64,000 nucleotides of DNA from Caldinitratiruptor microaerophilus. GTDB lineage: Bacteria; Bacillota; Sulfobacillia; Symbiobacteriales; ZC4RG38. The stretch spans positions 744,001-808,000 of the forward strand of contig NZ_AP025628.1 in the NCBI RefSeq assembly GCF_025999835.1. The letters run 5' to 3'. Position numbers and translations under genes: made by a program. The notes under the pieces were generated by a model. That model was not told where the DNA came from. It searched no databases and saw only the letters and a list, made by a program, of their open reading frames with translations. Position 1 is the stretch's first letter; each line of letters begins with the position of its first letter. Positions 51,012-59,928 of this stretch are shown one piece after another.

Positions 51012-52502
51012 TTGGCAGCTCCGTCTCCGAGGGTGGAAACCGTTCAGGCCGGCCGGCTCCCCCCCTGGAAGGTGGTGCCCGAGCTCCCGGCGCCGCCCCC
51101 GTACAACTTCCGGAACGCGATCAAGCTCATCGGGCCGGGCGCCATCGCCCTCGGCATCTCGATCGGTTCCGGCGAGTGGCTCCTGGGCCCCACGGTGACC
51201 GTCAAGTACGGGGCCGGCCTCCTGTGGATCGCGACCCTGTCCATCCTCATCCAGGTCGTCTACAACATGGAGGCCGTCCGGTACACGCTGTACACCGGCG
51301 AGCCGATCTTCACGGGGTTCATGCGCACGGCCCCGGGCCCCACCTTCTGGGGGTGGGTGTACTCGATCCTCGCTGCCCTGCAGATCGGATGGCCGGGGTG
51401 GGCCCTGACGGCGGCGACGGCGATCTCGGCCGGCATCCTGGGGCGGCTCCCCGACGCCGCCGGCGCGGACCGGGGGATGGTCCTCTTCTGGGGCTACATG
51501 ACGTTCATCGCCGCCATCGTGATCATCGCGCTCGGGGACAAGGTCGAGCGCACCATGGAGTACGTGCAGTGGTTCTTCGTCGGCTGGATCATCCTGTACC
51601 TCTTGATCATCGGCATCTTCTTCGCCCCCGGCAGTTCCTGGGCCATGGTGATCAAGGGCTTCCTCGGGATGGGGGACCGCCTGCTTCCCAACCGAGGCGA
51701 CTGGGTCTTCATGGGGGCGTTCGCCGCCTATGCAGGCATGGGCGGCCTGGTGAACGGCACCCTCTCCAACTGGGTCCGTGACAAGGGCTGGGGCATGGGC
51801 GGCGTGGTTGGCTACATCCCCGCCGTCGTGGGCGGCCACAAGGTCAACCTCTCGCAGACCGGGAGTGTCTTCCAGCTCACGCCGGAGAACCTCCGCCGCT
51901 TCAACGAGTGGTGGAAGTACGTCCGCGCCGACCAGGTCTACGTCTGGATGCTCGGGTGCTTCATCGGGATGGCGCTGCCGGCCATCATGACGGTCACCTT
52001 CATCCAGCCCGGCACCAACCCGAACCAGTGGGGCATCGCCGCCATGCAGGCGGAGGCGATCGCCAAGGTGTGGGGGCCCGCCTTCTGGTTCCTCACGCTC
52101 CTCAACGGCTTCTGGATCCTGTTCAGCACCCAGCTCGGCCAGACGGAGAGCTTCGTCCGCACCGTCACCGACATCCTCTGGGTCGGCAGCGAGCGGGTCC
52201 GCAACTGGTCCGGCGGCGACGTGCGGAAGATCTATTACACCATCCTGGTCCTGTTCGCCGGCCTCGGCATGGTGCTCATCAACTTCGCACCGCCGCTCAC
52301 CCTGATCGTCATCGGCGCCTTCATCTCCGGCGTGAACTTCGTGGTGCTCGCCGCGCACACCCTGTACGTCAATCGCAACTTCCTGCCGGAAGGCGTGCGG
52401 CCGCCACTGTGGCGCCAGGCCGTGCTGGTGCTCATGATGATCTTCTTCGGGTTCTTCGCCACCCTGGGCATCCTGAACTCGGTGTTCAAGATCCGGGTGT
52501 AG
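51012..52502 (+). CDS. Nramp-superfamily transporter lacking canonical metal motifs
   Basis: 496 residues, about 11-12 membrane helices. TTG start after GGGAGGGATTCTC. The first helix reads KLIGPGAIALGISIGSGEWL where metal Nramps have DPGN, and the sixth-helix region reads AFAAYAGMGGLVNGTLSNWV rather than the MPH motif. Both metal-coordinating signatures are thus missing, so Mn/Fe transport is doubtful. The IGSGEWLLGP group is widespread in bacteria with unknown substrates. A hairpin terminator follows. No partner gene suggests the substrate. Confidence 0.85.
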   Translation: MAAPSPRVETVQAGRLPPWKVVPELPAPPPYNFRNAIKLIGPGAIALGISIGSGEWLLGPTVTVKYGAGLLWIATLSILIQVVYNMEAVRYTLYTGEPIFTGFMRTAPGPTFWGWVYSILAALQIGWPGWALTAATAISAGILGRLPDAAGADRGMVLFWGYMTFIAAIVIIALGDKVERTMEYVQWFFVGWIILYLLIIGIFFAPGSSWAMVIKGFLGMGDRLLPNRGDWVFMGAFAAYAGMGGLVNGTLSNWVRDKGWGMGGVVGYIPAVVGGHKVNLSQTGSVFQLTPENLRRFNEWWKYVRADQVYVWMLGCFIGMALPAIMTVTFIQPGTNPNQWGIAAMQAEAIAKVWGPAFWFLTLLNGFWILFSTQLGQTESFVRTVTDILWVGSERVRNWSGGDVRKIYYTILVLFAGLGMVLINFAPPLTLIVIGAFISGVNFVVLAAHTLYVNRNFLPEGVRPPLWRQAVLVLMMIFFGFFATLGILNSVFKIRV

Positions 52503-52536
52503 GACCTCTCCGCGGCTTGCAGCCGGCCCGACGAAC

Positions 52537-52572
52537 GGGGCCGGGAGGACGATCGGCAGTCCTCCCGGCCCC
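52537..52572 (+). terminator. Hairpin after the Nramp-like gene
   Basis: 14-bp perfect stem GGGGCCGGGAGGAC/GTCCTCCCGGCCCC, 8-nt loop; no U-tract. Confidence 0.6.
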
Positions 52573-52807
52573 CGGTGTGTATGGGCCTCTTCTTGGACGC
52601 CATCGCCGACGTGTGGGGGTCGGGAATCTGCCTGCGCACCGCGGGGTCGCGGCGGCGGGCCGGCAACGGTCCGCCGTCGGTCCGGAGCGTGAGCTGCTGT
52701 TGTTCCGATCCGGAAACGTACCGCCCCCAGGTGGTCGAGTGGTGAGCGTCACGAGGGGAGGGGGTGACGGGGTCAGTCAGTGTCTGCGTTCCCGTCAGAA
52801 GGGTGTA

Positions 52808-52879
52808 CGTCATCACATCCCGCAGTTTTACCTCGCGGGCTTCCCAGATACGGGGACCCGTGACGGGCGATTGTCATGA
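52808..52879 (+). pseudogene. Remnant of a DUF4238-like gene N-terminus
   Basis: In frame: RHHIPQFYLAGFPDTGTRDG then RLS and stop. RHHxPQFYLxGF is the diagnostic start of DUF4238 proteins (often about 300 residues, possibly nucleases). Everything downstream of the signature is lost. Between 52573 and 52921 nothing else is recognisable. Confidence 0.5.
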
Positions 52880-52921
52880 GGCTGGAGGCCACATGGCCGC
52901 AGGCCGCAGGGGGGCCTGGAC

Positions 52922-52950
52922 TTGACACGCCACCGGCCCGCCGCTAGACT
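52922..52950 (+). promoter_or_regulatory. alaS promoter
   Basis: TTGACA (52922-52927), 17-bp spacer, TAGACT (52945-52950). Confidence 0.75.
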
Positions 52951-52956
52951 GAGGAA

Positions 52957-53280
52957 AGCAAACGATACCGGAAACTCCCGATGCGGGGAAGAATGGCCCG
53001 CGTGAGCGGCTGATCCCAGAGAGGAAGCCCTTGCGGTGAAAGGCTTCCCGGCTGCGGGGCCAGCGCCACCCCCAAGGGCCCGCCGAGGGCCGGTTTCCGA
53101 CCGGGGGCCGGGTCCGGAGGCGGAGCGGGTGAGCCCGTTATCGCTCGGAAAGCGACCTGACCGGGGGCCGGCGCCGGGAACGGAGCCGGCCGGGGCCTGG
53201 GGGCACCGGGCGGGTAAGCAGGGTGGTACCGCGGGTGATGCCCGTCCCTGGAGCGGAGCTCCAGGGACGGGCTTTCCGTT
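52957..53280 (+). promoter_or_regulatory. T-box leader of alaS with terminator
   Basis: Contains AGAGAGGAAGCC and GGTGAAAGGCTTCC (stem II/III-type elements), the invariant T-box TGGTACCGCG (53224-53233), and a terminator of 15 perfect pairs (53240-53254 with 53258-53272, loop GGA) followed by TTTCCGTT. Uncharged tRNA-Ala should stabilise the antiterminator. I could not place the specifier codon with certainty. From 53281 to 53602 I see no further structured element or gene. Confidence 0.92.
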
Positions 53281-53602
53281 GGGGGCCGTGGAACAGGCCG
53301 GCGGGTCCGGGCGGTCCGTCCCCGCGCTTCGCCCGGAGCCGGTGGCGGCGCAGGGGTGCAGAATCTGCAACTTGGCCCCGGGTGCCCGGGTCTTCAGGCG
53401 CTTCGCGGGGCTCAAAACGCAGTTGTTGCCCCCCGCGTGGGGTGCAGGAAGTGCAGGCTGTCCTGTTCAGTGACGACCCGCGCCGCTGGGTGGAACCCCA
53501 CCGGCCGCACGCAGGCGACGCGGACGGGGGCACCGTGTCCCCCGCACCGGAGCCCACCTCGATGGAGCGAAGCCTCTGGTTTGTACGAGGAGGAACCAGG
53601 AG

Positions 53603-56275
53603 ATGAAGACCGGTGCCGAGATCCGGCAGATGTTCATCGACTTCTTCAAGGAGAAGGGACACACCCACGTGCCCTCGTCGTCGCTGGTGCCCGCTGGCGA
53701 TCCCACGCTGCTCTTCACGAACGCCGGGATGAACCAGTTCAAGGACGTCTTCCTGGGTCTGGAGAAGCGGCCGTACACCCGGGCCGTGACGGCCCAGAAG
53801 TGCGTGCGGGCCGGCGGCAAGCACAACGACCTCGACGCCGTGGGCCGCACCGCCCGCCATCACACCTTCTTCGAGATGCTGGGCAACTTCAGCTTCGGCG
53901 ACTACTTCAAGAAGGAGGCCCTCGAGTGGGCCTGGGAGCTGGTCACCTCGCCCCGCTGGTTCGGGTTGCCCAAGGAGAAGCTGTGGGTGACCATCTACAA
54001 GGACGACGAGGAGGCCCACGACATCTGGCGGGCCATCGGCCTGCCCGAAGAACGGATCGTCCGCATGGGCGAGAAGGACAACTTCTGGGCGATGGGCGAC
54101 ACCGGCCCGTGCGGGCCCTGCTCCGAGATCTTCATCGACATGGGCGAGGAGCACCGCTGCGACGCCGAGGTATGTTCGATCGCCACCTGCGGCTGCGACC
54201 GGTGGCGGGAGTTCTGGAACAACGTGTTCATGCAGTACAACCGCCAGCCGGACGGTACCCTCGTGCCCCTCGAGCGGCCCGGCGTCGACACGGGCCTCGG
54301 CCTGGAACGGATGGCCACGATCCTCCAGGGCGTGTGGTCGAACTACGACACCGACCTGCTGCGCGACGTGATCCGGGCCGTCGAGGACCTGTCCGGCGTG
54401 CGCTACGACCCCGGCGAAGGCGGCCTGGCCCACCGGGTGATCGCCGACCACGTCCGGGCCTGCACGTTCCTCATCGCTGACGGCGTGCGCTTCTCCAACG
54501 AGGGCCGGGGCTACGTGATGCGGCGCATCCTTCGCCGGGCGGTGCGCTTCGGGCGGACGATCGGCTTCAAGGAGCCGTTCATGTGGAAGGTGTCCCGGGC
54601 GGTGGTCGACCTCATGGGCGACGCCTACCCCGAGCTCCGGCAGAACCAGGAGGTCATCGAGCGGGAGCTGAGGCGGGACGAGGAGCGGTTCTTCGCCACC
54701 CTCGACCGGGGGATGGAGCGGCTGGAGGAGATCATCGCCCACATGCGCCGCGACGGGAAGACCGTGATCGACGGCGAGGATGCCTTCGTGCTGTACGACA
54801 CCTACGGCTTCCCGCTCGACATCGTCCAGGACGTGGCGAGGGAGCACGGCTTCAAGGTCGACGAAGAGGGCTACCGCCGGGCCATGGAGGCGCAGCGGGA
54901 ACGGGCCCGGGCGGCCCGGGACGTCACCTACACGGGCGAGCGGCTCCGGGGCCTGGCCGAGAGCCTGCAGGACACGCCGCCCACCGAGTTCACCGGCTAC
55001 ACCGAGCTCGCCCACGAGGCCACGGTCGTGGCGGTCCTGAGCCCGGAGGGCGAGCCCACGGGCGCCGGGGCAGGGGACCGCTGCATCGTGGTGCTCGACC
55101 GCACCCCCTTCTACGCCGAGGGGGGCGGTCAGGTGGGCGACCAGGGCGTCATGACCGCGCCCGGCCTGCGCCTGCGGGTGGAAGACACGAAGAAGCTGCC
55201 CGCCGGCCACCACCTGCACTTCGTCACGGTGGAGGAGGGGTTCCTCGAGAAGGGCCAGCGCCTGACCGCCCGGGTGGACGCCCAGCGGCGCCTGCACACC
55301 ATCAAGAACCACACGGCCACGCACCTCCTGCACAAGGCGCTGCGGGAGGTGCTCGGGACCCACGTGCACCAGGCCGGCTCGCTGGTGGCCCCGGACCGGC
55401 TGCGCTTCGACTTCACCCACGAGGGGCCGCTCACGCCCGAGCAGGTGCGGGCCGTGGAGGACCGGGTGAACCGGGTGATCGAGGAGGGCCTGCCGGTCGA
55501 GTGGACCTACATGCGCCTGGAGGAGGCCAGGGCGTCCGGGGCGATGGCCCTCTTCGGCGAGAAGTACGGGGACATCGTCCGGGTCGTGTCCGTCGGCGAC
55601 TACAGCCGGGAGCTGTGCGGCGGCACGCACTGCCGCAACTCGAGCCAGATCGGGCTGTTCAAGATCGTCAGCGAGTCCGGCGTGGCGGCCGGCGTGCGGC
55701 GGATCGAGGCGGTGACCGGCCGGAGGGCGTACGAGTACGTCCTCGACCTGGAGGACCGCCTCGGCCAGGCCGCCCTGGCGCTGAAGGCCCCGACGCTGGA
55801 GGAGGTCCCGTCCCGGCTGGAGTCGACCCTGGCGCTCCTGCGGGCGCTGGAGCGTGAGGTGGAGGAACTGCGGGGGCGCCTAGCCCGCGACGAGGCGCTG
55901 CGCCTCCTCGAGGACGTCCGGGAGGTCGACGGCGTCCGGTTCGTGGCCGGCGTGGTGGCGATCGCCGGGATGGAGGACCTCAGGCAGATGACCGACTTCC
56001 TGCGGCAGAAGCTCGGCTCGGGTGTGGTGGTGCTCGGCGCCCGCAGCGGGGACCGGGCGAACCTGGTCGCCGCCGCCACCGCGGACCTGGCCGGCAAGAA
56101 GGTCCACTGCGGGAACCTGGTGCGGGAGGTCGCCCGCCTCGTGGACGGCTCCGGCGGCGGCCGGCCGGACATGGCCCAGGCGGGCGGCAAGAGCCCGGAG
56201 AAGCTCCGGGAGGCGATGGACCGGGTGCCGGAGATCCTGCGGCTGCAGCTCCGGCCGGCCGGGGTCCAGGGGTAG
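53603..56275 (+). CDS. alaS: Alanyl-tRNA synthetase
   Basis: 890 residues, full length. Class II core (about 1-240: [43 protein letters not shown]-type motif 3 region [13 protein letters not shown]), tRNA-binding helical domain, editing domain with zinc ligands [11 protein letters not shown] and [13 protein letters not shown], and a C-terminal DHHA1 domain ([10 protein letters not shown]). ATG after GGAGGAACCAGGAG. Controlled by the T-box upstream; first gene of a Firmicutes-type cluster. Confidence 0.97.
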   Translation: MKTGAEIRQMFIDFFKEKGHTHVPSSSLVPAGDPTLLFTNAGMNQFKDVFLGLEKRPYTRAVTAQKCVRAGGKHNDLDAVGRTARHHTFFEMLGNFSFGDYFKKEALEWAWELVTSPRWFGLPKEKLWVTIYKDDEEAHDIWRAIGLPEERIVRMGEKDNFWAMGDTGPCGPCSEIFIDMGEEHRCDAEVCSIATCGCDRWREFWNNVFMQYNRQPDGTLVPLERPGVDTGLGLERMATILQGVWSNYDTDLLRDVIRAVEDLSGVRYDPGEGGLAHRVIADHVRACTFLIADGVRFSNEGRGYVMRRILRRAVRFGRTIGFKEPFMWKVSRAVVDLMGDAYPELRQNQEVIERELRRDEERFFATLDRGMERLEEIIAHMRRDGKTVIDGEDAFVLYDTYGFPLDIVQDVAREHGFKVDEEGYRRAMEAQRERARAARDVTYTGERLRGLAESLQDTPPTEFTGYTELAHEATVVAVLSPEGEPTGAGAGDRCIVVLDRTPFYAEGGGQVGDQGVMTAPGLRLRVEDTKKLPAGHHLHFVTVEEGFLEKGQRLTARVDAQRRLHTIKNHTATHLLHKALREVLGTHVHQAGSLVAPDRLRFDFTHEGPLTPEQVRAVEDRVNRVIEEGLPVEWTYMRLEEARASGAMALFGEKYGDIVRVVSVGDYSRELCGGTHCRNSSQIGLFKIVSESGVAAGVRRIEAVTGRRAYEYVLDLEDRLGQAALALKAPTLEEVPSRLESTLALLRALEREVEELRGRLARDEALRLLEDVREVDGVRFVAGVVAIAGMEDLRQMTDFLRQKLGSGVVVLGARSGDRANLVAAATADLAGKKVHCGNLVREVARLVDGSGGGRPDMAQAGGKSPEKLREAMDRVPEILRLQLRPAGVQG

Positions 56276-56432
56276 GACGGGTCCGGGGCCCGGACGGGTC
56301 CGGGGTGAAGACGGCAGGGTTTGCCTGGGTGGCCGCCGAATACACCCTGGCAACGATATGGGTTGGCGGGCCCCGGGACCGTGGTCCGTCGGGCGGTCCT
56401 GCTTGCGGCGGCGTTCGGAAGGCGGTGAGTCC

Positions 56433-56699
56433 GTGGCTGACAACCTGGAACGGACCCTCATGTGGCGCGGCAGGCCGGAGGACCGGGACCCCGGAGACAT
56501 CCTGCGCCGGGTGTACGACGCCTTGAAGGAGAAGGGGTACAACCCCGTCGACCAGATCGTCGGGTACCTCCTCTCCGGGGACCCCACGTACATCACGAGC
56601 CACAACGGCGCCCGGAACCTGATCCGGCGCGTCGAGCGGGACGTGCTGCTGGAGGAGCTGGTGCGGGCGTACCTGGAGCGGACGCCGGTCGCCCGGTAG
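56433..56699 (+). CDS. IreB-family regulatory phosphoprotein (YrzL/UPF0297)
   Basis: 88 residues: [77 protein letters not shown]0297/IreB pattern; in Enterococcus IreB is phosphorylated near its N-terminus by the Ser/Thr kinase IreK and affects cephalosporin resistance. A Thr is present at residue 8. GTG 56433. Conserved position right after alaS. No kinase is in the window. Confidence 0.93.
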   Translation: MADNLERTLMWRGRPEDRDPGDILRRVYDALKEKGYNPVDQIVGYLLSGDPTYITSHNGARNLIRRVERDVLLEELVRAYLERTPVAR

Positions 56700-56779
56700 G
56701 GCCGGGAGCGGGGCGGGCACACTAACGCGGCGAGCAGCCCGGGTGGGCGGCTCAGTTCGGTACCCGGGAGGCCGGCTGC

Positions 56780-57454
56780 GTGCTGCCGCTGCGCGACTCG
56801 GTCCGCACCCGCCGCCGCGCGTGGATGAACTGGCTCCTGGTGGCCGTGACCACCGCCGTGTTCCTGGTCCAGGATTCCGGCGCGGTCGAGCGGGCCGACC
56901 TGTTCCGGACCCTGGCGGTCATCCCCGTGCGCATCTTCGACCTGGGGCTCCTCGCCGGGCTCGGGTACTGGCCGCTGTTGACGCTTCTGACCGCGACGTT
57001 CCTGCACGGCGGCTGGATCCACCTGCTCGGCAACATGCTGTACCTCTGGGTCTTCGGGGACAACGTGGAGGACCGGCTGGGCCACCTCCGCTACCTCGCC
57101 TTCTACCTGGCCGGCGGCTTCGTGGCCAACCTGGCGCACGTGCTGGCCAACCCGTTCTCGAGCATCCCGACGATCGGGGCGAGCGGGGCGGTGGCCGCCG
57201 TGCTCGGCGCCTACGCGGTCACCTTTCCGCAGGCCCGTGTGCTGGCGCTGGTGCCCGTCGGGGCGATCGTCCCGGTCCTGCGCGTGCCCGCCTGGGCCCT
57301 CCTCGGCCTGTGGTTCCTGCTGCAGCTCTGGGGAGGCATCGCCGGCCCCGGGGCCCAGCCCGTGGCCTGGTGGGCGCATATCGGAGGTTTCCTGGCGGGG
57401 ATGGGGCTCGTCCGGCTCCTGGCACCCGCGCGGGAGCCGCAGCGAGTCGGGTGA
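56780..57454 (+). CDS. Rhomboid-family intramembrane serine protease
   Basis: 224 residues, six or seven membrane helices. Catalytic Ser in TIGASGAVAAVLGAY and His in WWAHIGGFLAGM; HGGWIHLLGNMLYLWVFGDN carries the conserved HxxxxHxxxN loop. GTG start after GGAGG. Inserted between the ireB-type and ruvX genes, where many Firmicutes have none. Substrate unknown. Confidence 0.93.
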   Translation: MLPLRDSVRTRRRAWMNWLLVAVTTAVFLVQDSGAVERADLFRTLAVIPVRIFDLGLLAGLGYWPLLTLLTATFLHGGWIHLLGNMLYLWVFGDNVEDRLGHLRYLAFYLAGGFVANLAHVLANPFSSIPTIGASGAVAAVLGAYAVTFPQARVLALVPVGAIVPVLRVPAWALLGLWFLLQLWGGIAGPGAQPVAWWAHIGGFLAGMGLVRLLAPAREPQRVG

Positions 57455-57464
57455 GGCGAGGTCC

Positions 57465-57926
57465 GTGCGGGTGGCGGGGCTGGACGTGGGCGAGAAGACG
57501 ATCGGCGTGGCCGTGAGCGACCCCCTGGGCTGGACGGCCCAGGGGGTCGAGGTGGTGCGGCGGACCACCCTGGAGGCGGACCTCGAGCGGCTGCGGACCC
57601 TGTTCGCCGGGTACGAGGTCGGCGAGGTCGTCGTGGGGCTGCCCCGGGACATGTCCGGCGGGGAGGGAGCGCAGGCCCGCCTCGTGCGCGAGTTCGCCGA
57701 CGCCCTCGCCCGGGCCCTGGGGCTGCCCGTCACGCTCTGGGACGAGCGTCTCACCACCGCCCAGGCCACGCGGGCCCTCCTGGAGGGCGACGTCTCCCGG
57801 CGCCGCCGGCGGCAGGTGGTGGACAGGCTGGCGGCGCAGCTGATCCTGCAGGCGTTCCTGGACCGGCGGCGCGCGGCCGGCGGGGCGCGACCCGGGCGGT
57901 CCGGAGGCGCCGGTGGGGAAAGATAG
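57465..57926 (+). CDS. ruvX: Putative pre-16S rRNA nuclease (RuvX/YqgF)
   Basis: 153 residues, RNase H-like fold. Acidic catalytic positions in VAGLDVGEKTIGVAVSDPLG, VVVGLPRDMSG, LWDERLTTAQA and VVDRLAAQLILQAFL. Family role: 5' processing of 16S rRNA. GTG 57465 after GAGGCGAGG. A promoter for the next gene overlaps its stop. Confidence 0.93.
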   Translation: MRVAGLDVGEKTIGVAVSDPLGWTAQGVEVVRRTTLEADLERLRTLFAGYEVGEVVVGLPRDMSGGEGAQARLVREFADALARALGLPVTLWDERLTTAQATRALLEGDVSRRRRRQVVDRLAAQLILQAFLDRRRAAGGARPGRSGGAGGER

Positions 57927-57955
57927 TGACAGGAGACTACCAGTGGCGGTATCAT
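57926..57955 (+). promoter_or_regulatory. Promoter within the end of ruvX
   Basis: GTGACA (57926-57931), 18-bp spacer, TATCAT (57950-57955), ahead of the DUF1292 gene; gives the downstream genes independent transcription. Confidence 0.55.
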
Positions 57956-57991
57956 GAACCTATCTTAGCGAGCGAGTCGAGGTGGTACCGG

Positions 57992-58333
57992 GTGGCGGAG
58001 CACGTGGAGCACGAGCACGACCACGACGCCGACGACGAGATCATCGTGCTCACCGACGAGGACGGGAAAGAGCACGAGTTCACGCTCATTCAGGTCCTGA
58101 AGGTCGATGAGAAGGACTACGCGATCCTCCTCCCCAACGACGTCGAGGACGAGGAAGAGGAGGCCGCCGTCATCCTTCGCATCGACCAGGACGAGAACGG
58201 TGAGGAAGTGCTCGTCGAGATCGAGGACGAGGACGAGTTCGACCGGGTGGCCGAGGCCTGGGAAGAGATGCTGGACGAGGAAGAGTGGGAAGAGGCCGGG
58301 GAGACCGATGACGACGAGGATGAGAAGTCCTGA
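57992..58333 (+). CDS. DUF1292 family acidic protein (YrzB-like)
   Basis: 113 residues, extremely acidic: EHVEHEHDHDADDEIIVLTD, EDGKEHEFTLIQVLKVDEKD, YAILLPND, with a Glu/Asp-rich tail. GTG 57992 chosen, 9 nt after GAGG; a longer frame to 57926 overlaps ruvX and the promoter. DUF1292/YrzB has a conserved place between ruvX and mltG in Firmicutes; function unknown. Confidence 0.88.
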   Translation: MAEHVEHEHDHDADDEIIVLTDEDGKEHEFTLIQVLKVDEKDYAILLPNDVEDEEEEAAVILRIDQDENGEEVLVEIEDEDEFDRVAEAWEEMLDEEEWEEAGETDDDEDEKS

Positions 58334-58355
58334 CTCCGCCCTCGCCAGGCTCTTC

Positions 58356-58385
58356 GGGGGAGCCCTCTGCGGGGGCTCCCCTTCC
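58356..58385 (+). terminator. Terminator after DUF1292 gene
   Basis: GGGGAGCCC/GGGCTCCCC (58357-58365 with 58373-58381), loop TCTGCGG, then TTCCTG. Confidence 0.65.
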
Positions 58386-58444
58386 TGTGCGGGTGGCGGT
58401 TCGGCCCCGGATGGCCGCGCGGACGGCCCCGTTCCCTGGCGACC

Positions 58445-59482
58445 ATGAACGTGCGACGCCTGGCGTGGGCCCTGGCGGGGCTTGGCCTCGTGCTCGCCGC
58501 GGGCGGCGCCGCTGCTGCCGGCTGGGCGTACCGGGCCCTGGCGCCCGTCGACCCCGCCGACGCCGCCGCCGTGACCGTGGTGATCCCGGAGGCGGCGACC
58601 GCCGGCGACGTGGCCCGGGTGCTCCGGGAGGCGGGGCTCGTCCGCGACGCCCGGGTGGTGCGGCTCTTCGCCCGCTTCCTGCGCCTCGACCAGAGCCTCA
58701 AGCCCGGCGAGTACAGCCTGAGCCGCTCCCTGTCCGTCCGGGCGATCCTCGAGAAGCTGGCCCGTGGCGAGGTGGTGGTGCACCGGGTCACCATTCCGGA
58801 GGGGTTGACGGTCGAGGAGATCGCCTCCCTCCTCGAGGTCCGGGGCGTGGTCCGCCGGGACGACTTCCTGGCCGCCGCCCGCCGCCGCGAGTACGTCCGG
58901 GACTGGCTACCCGACGGGGCTGCTGTGCGCGAGCCGCTGGAGGGCTACCTCTTCCCGGCCACCTACGAGTACCGCCGCGGGGTGACCGCCGAGGATCTGG
59001 TGGAGCTGATGGTCGGCCGCCTGCGGCAGGTCTTCACCCCCGAACTGCAGGCGCGGGCGAAAGCGCTCGGCCTGAGCGTCCACGAGGTGCTCACCCTGGC
59101 TTCCATCGTGGAGGAGGAGGCCCGGGTGCCGTCGGAGATGCCCCGGATCGCGGGCGTGTACCGGAACCGCCTCAAACGCGGGTGGCGCCTCGAGGCCGAT
59201 CCCACCGTCCGCTACGCCGTCCGCAAGCCCGCCGGAGCCGACCTCACCTACGCCGACCTCGACTCCCCCGACCCGTACAACACCTACCGCGTGCCCGGGC
59301 TGCCGCCCGGCCCGATCTCCAGCCCCGGCGAGGCGGCCATCCGGGCGGTCCTGTGGCCGGAGGAGCACCGCTACCTCTTCTTCGTGGCGCGCCAGGACGG
59401 CAGCGGCGAGCATATCTTCTCGGAGACCTTCGCCGAGCACCGGGCCGCCATGGCCCGCGTGCGGGCGGCCCGCCGGCCCTGA
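58445..59482 (+). CDS. mltG: Endolytic murein transglycosylase MltG
   Basis: 345 residues. One N-terminal membrane helix (about 7-28), LysM-like subdomain (about 40-105), YceG/MltG catalytic domain with Glu in ASIVEEEARVPSEMPRIAGV and EGYLFPATYEY, ADPTVRYAV, DSPYNTYR-type motif (DSPDPYNTYRVPGLPPGPIS). Cleaves nascent peptidoglycan, limiting strand length; membrane-anchored, outside the cell. ATG 58445. Confidence 0.95.
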   Translation: MNVRRLAWALAGLGLVLAAGGAAAAGWAYRALAPVDPADAAAVTVVIPEAATAGDVARVLREAGLVRDARVVRLFARFLRLDQSLKPGEYSLSRSLSVRAILEKLARGEVVVHRVTIPEGLTVEEIASLLEVRGVVRRDDFLAAARRREYVRDWLPDGAAVREPLEGYLFPATYEYRRGVTAEDLVELMVGRLRQVFTPELQARAKALGLSVHEVLTLASIVEEEARVPSEMPRIAGVYRNRLKRGWRLEADPTVRYAVRKPAGADLTYADLDSPDPYNTYRVPGLPPGPISSPGEAAIRAVLWPEEHRYLFFVARQDGSGEHIFSETFAEHRAAMARVRAARRP

Positions 59483-59515
59483 GGCCGCCGGGCTATCCGA
59501 CAAGGAGGGACAGGC

Positions 59516-59869
59516 GTGGAAGCATGGGCAGTGCGGCCCATCCGCCGCCCGGAGGACGTCGACGAGCTCCTCGCCCCGGAGCGGCCGCGGCCGGTCCTGA
59601 TCTTCAAGCACTCGACGACCTGACCCGTCAGCGCCCGCGCGCACCTGCAGTTGCAGGACTACCTGAAGGCCCCCGTGGCGGGGGTCGACGTCGCCCTGGT
59701 GCGGGTGCGGGAGGAGCGCCCGCTGTCGCAGGCCCTGGCCGAGCGCCTGAAGGTCCGGCACGAGTCGCCCCAGGCGATCCTCGTGCAGCGGGGGCGGGCC
59801 GTCTGGCACGCCTCGCACGGGGCGATCACGGCCAGGGCCCTTCGCGAGGCGATCTCCGCCCTGCGCTGA
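59516..59869 (+). CDS. Candidate selenoprotein: bacilliredoxin BrxC/YtxJ-like with in-frame TGA at active site
   Basis: 117 residues if TGA 59621-59623 is read through. GTG 59516 lies 7 nt after GGAGG. Before the TGA: RPVLIFKHSTT; after: PVSARAHLQLQDYLKAPVAG, VDVALVRVREERPLSQALAE, HESPQAILVQRGRAVWHASH. The BrxC/YtxJ family has KHSTxCPxS with its redox Cys exactly where the TGA stands (codon 36). The frame stays open and family-like for 81 more codons to a normal stop, and a SECIS-like hairpin begins 20 nt after the TGA. Reading as selenocysteine is the simplest explanation; a nonsense mutation of TGC/TGT is the alternative. Thioredoxin fold, probably reducing bacillithiol-protein disulfides or peroxides. 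Confidence 0.72.
59621..59657 (+). promoter_or_regulatory. In-frame TGA and SECIS-like hairpin
   Basis: TGA at 59621-59623; stem CCTGC/GCAGG (59644-59648 with 59653-59657), apical loop AGTT. The second loop base is G and the loop starts about 26 nt after the TGA, within the bacterial SECIS rule (small apical loop, G among its first two bases, 16-37 nt from the UGA). The stem is short (5 bp). Confidence 0.5.
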
Positions 59870-59882
59870 CTCCCCGAGCGGT

Positions 59883-59906
59883 ATGCCCCGGGTGCGCCCG
59901 GGGCAT
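59883..59906 (+). terminator. Hairpin between bacilliredoxin and PBP genes
   Basis: ATGCCCCGGG/CCCGGGGCAT, 10-bp perfect stem, TGCG tetraloop. It encloses the ATG at 59905, making that a poor start for the next gene. Confidence 0.6.
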
Positions 59907-59928
59907 GATCGCGCGCGGGGGTGTTGCC

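Noticed and set aside
59651-59869. Separate 72-residue protein starting after the TGA
   Set aside because: No ribosome site, and it would begin in the middle of a thioredoxin-like fold; better explained as the continuation of the frame from 59516.
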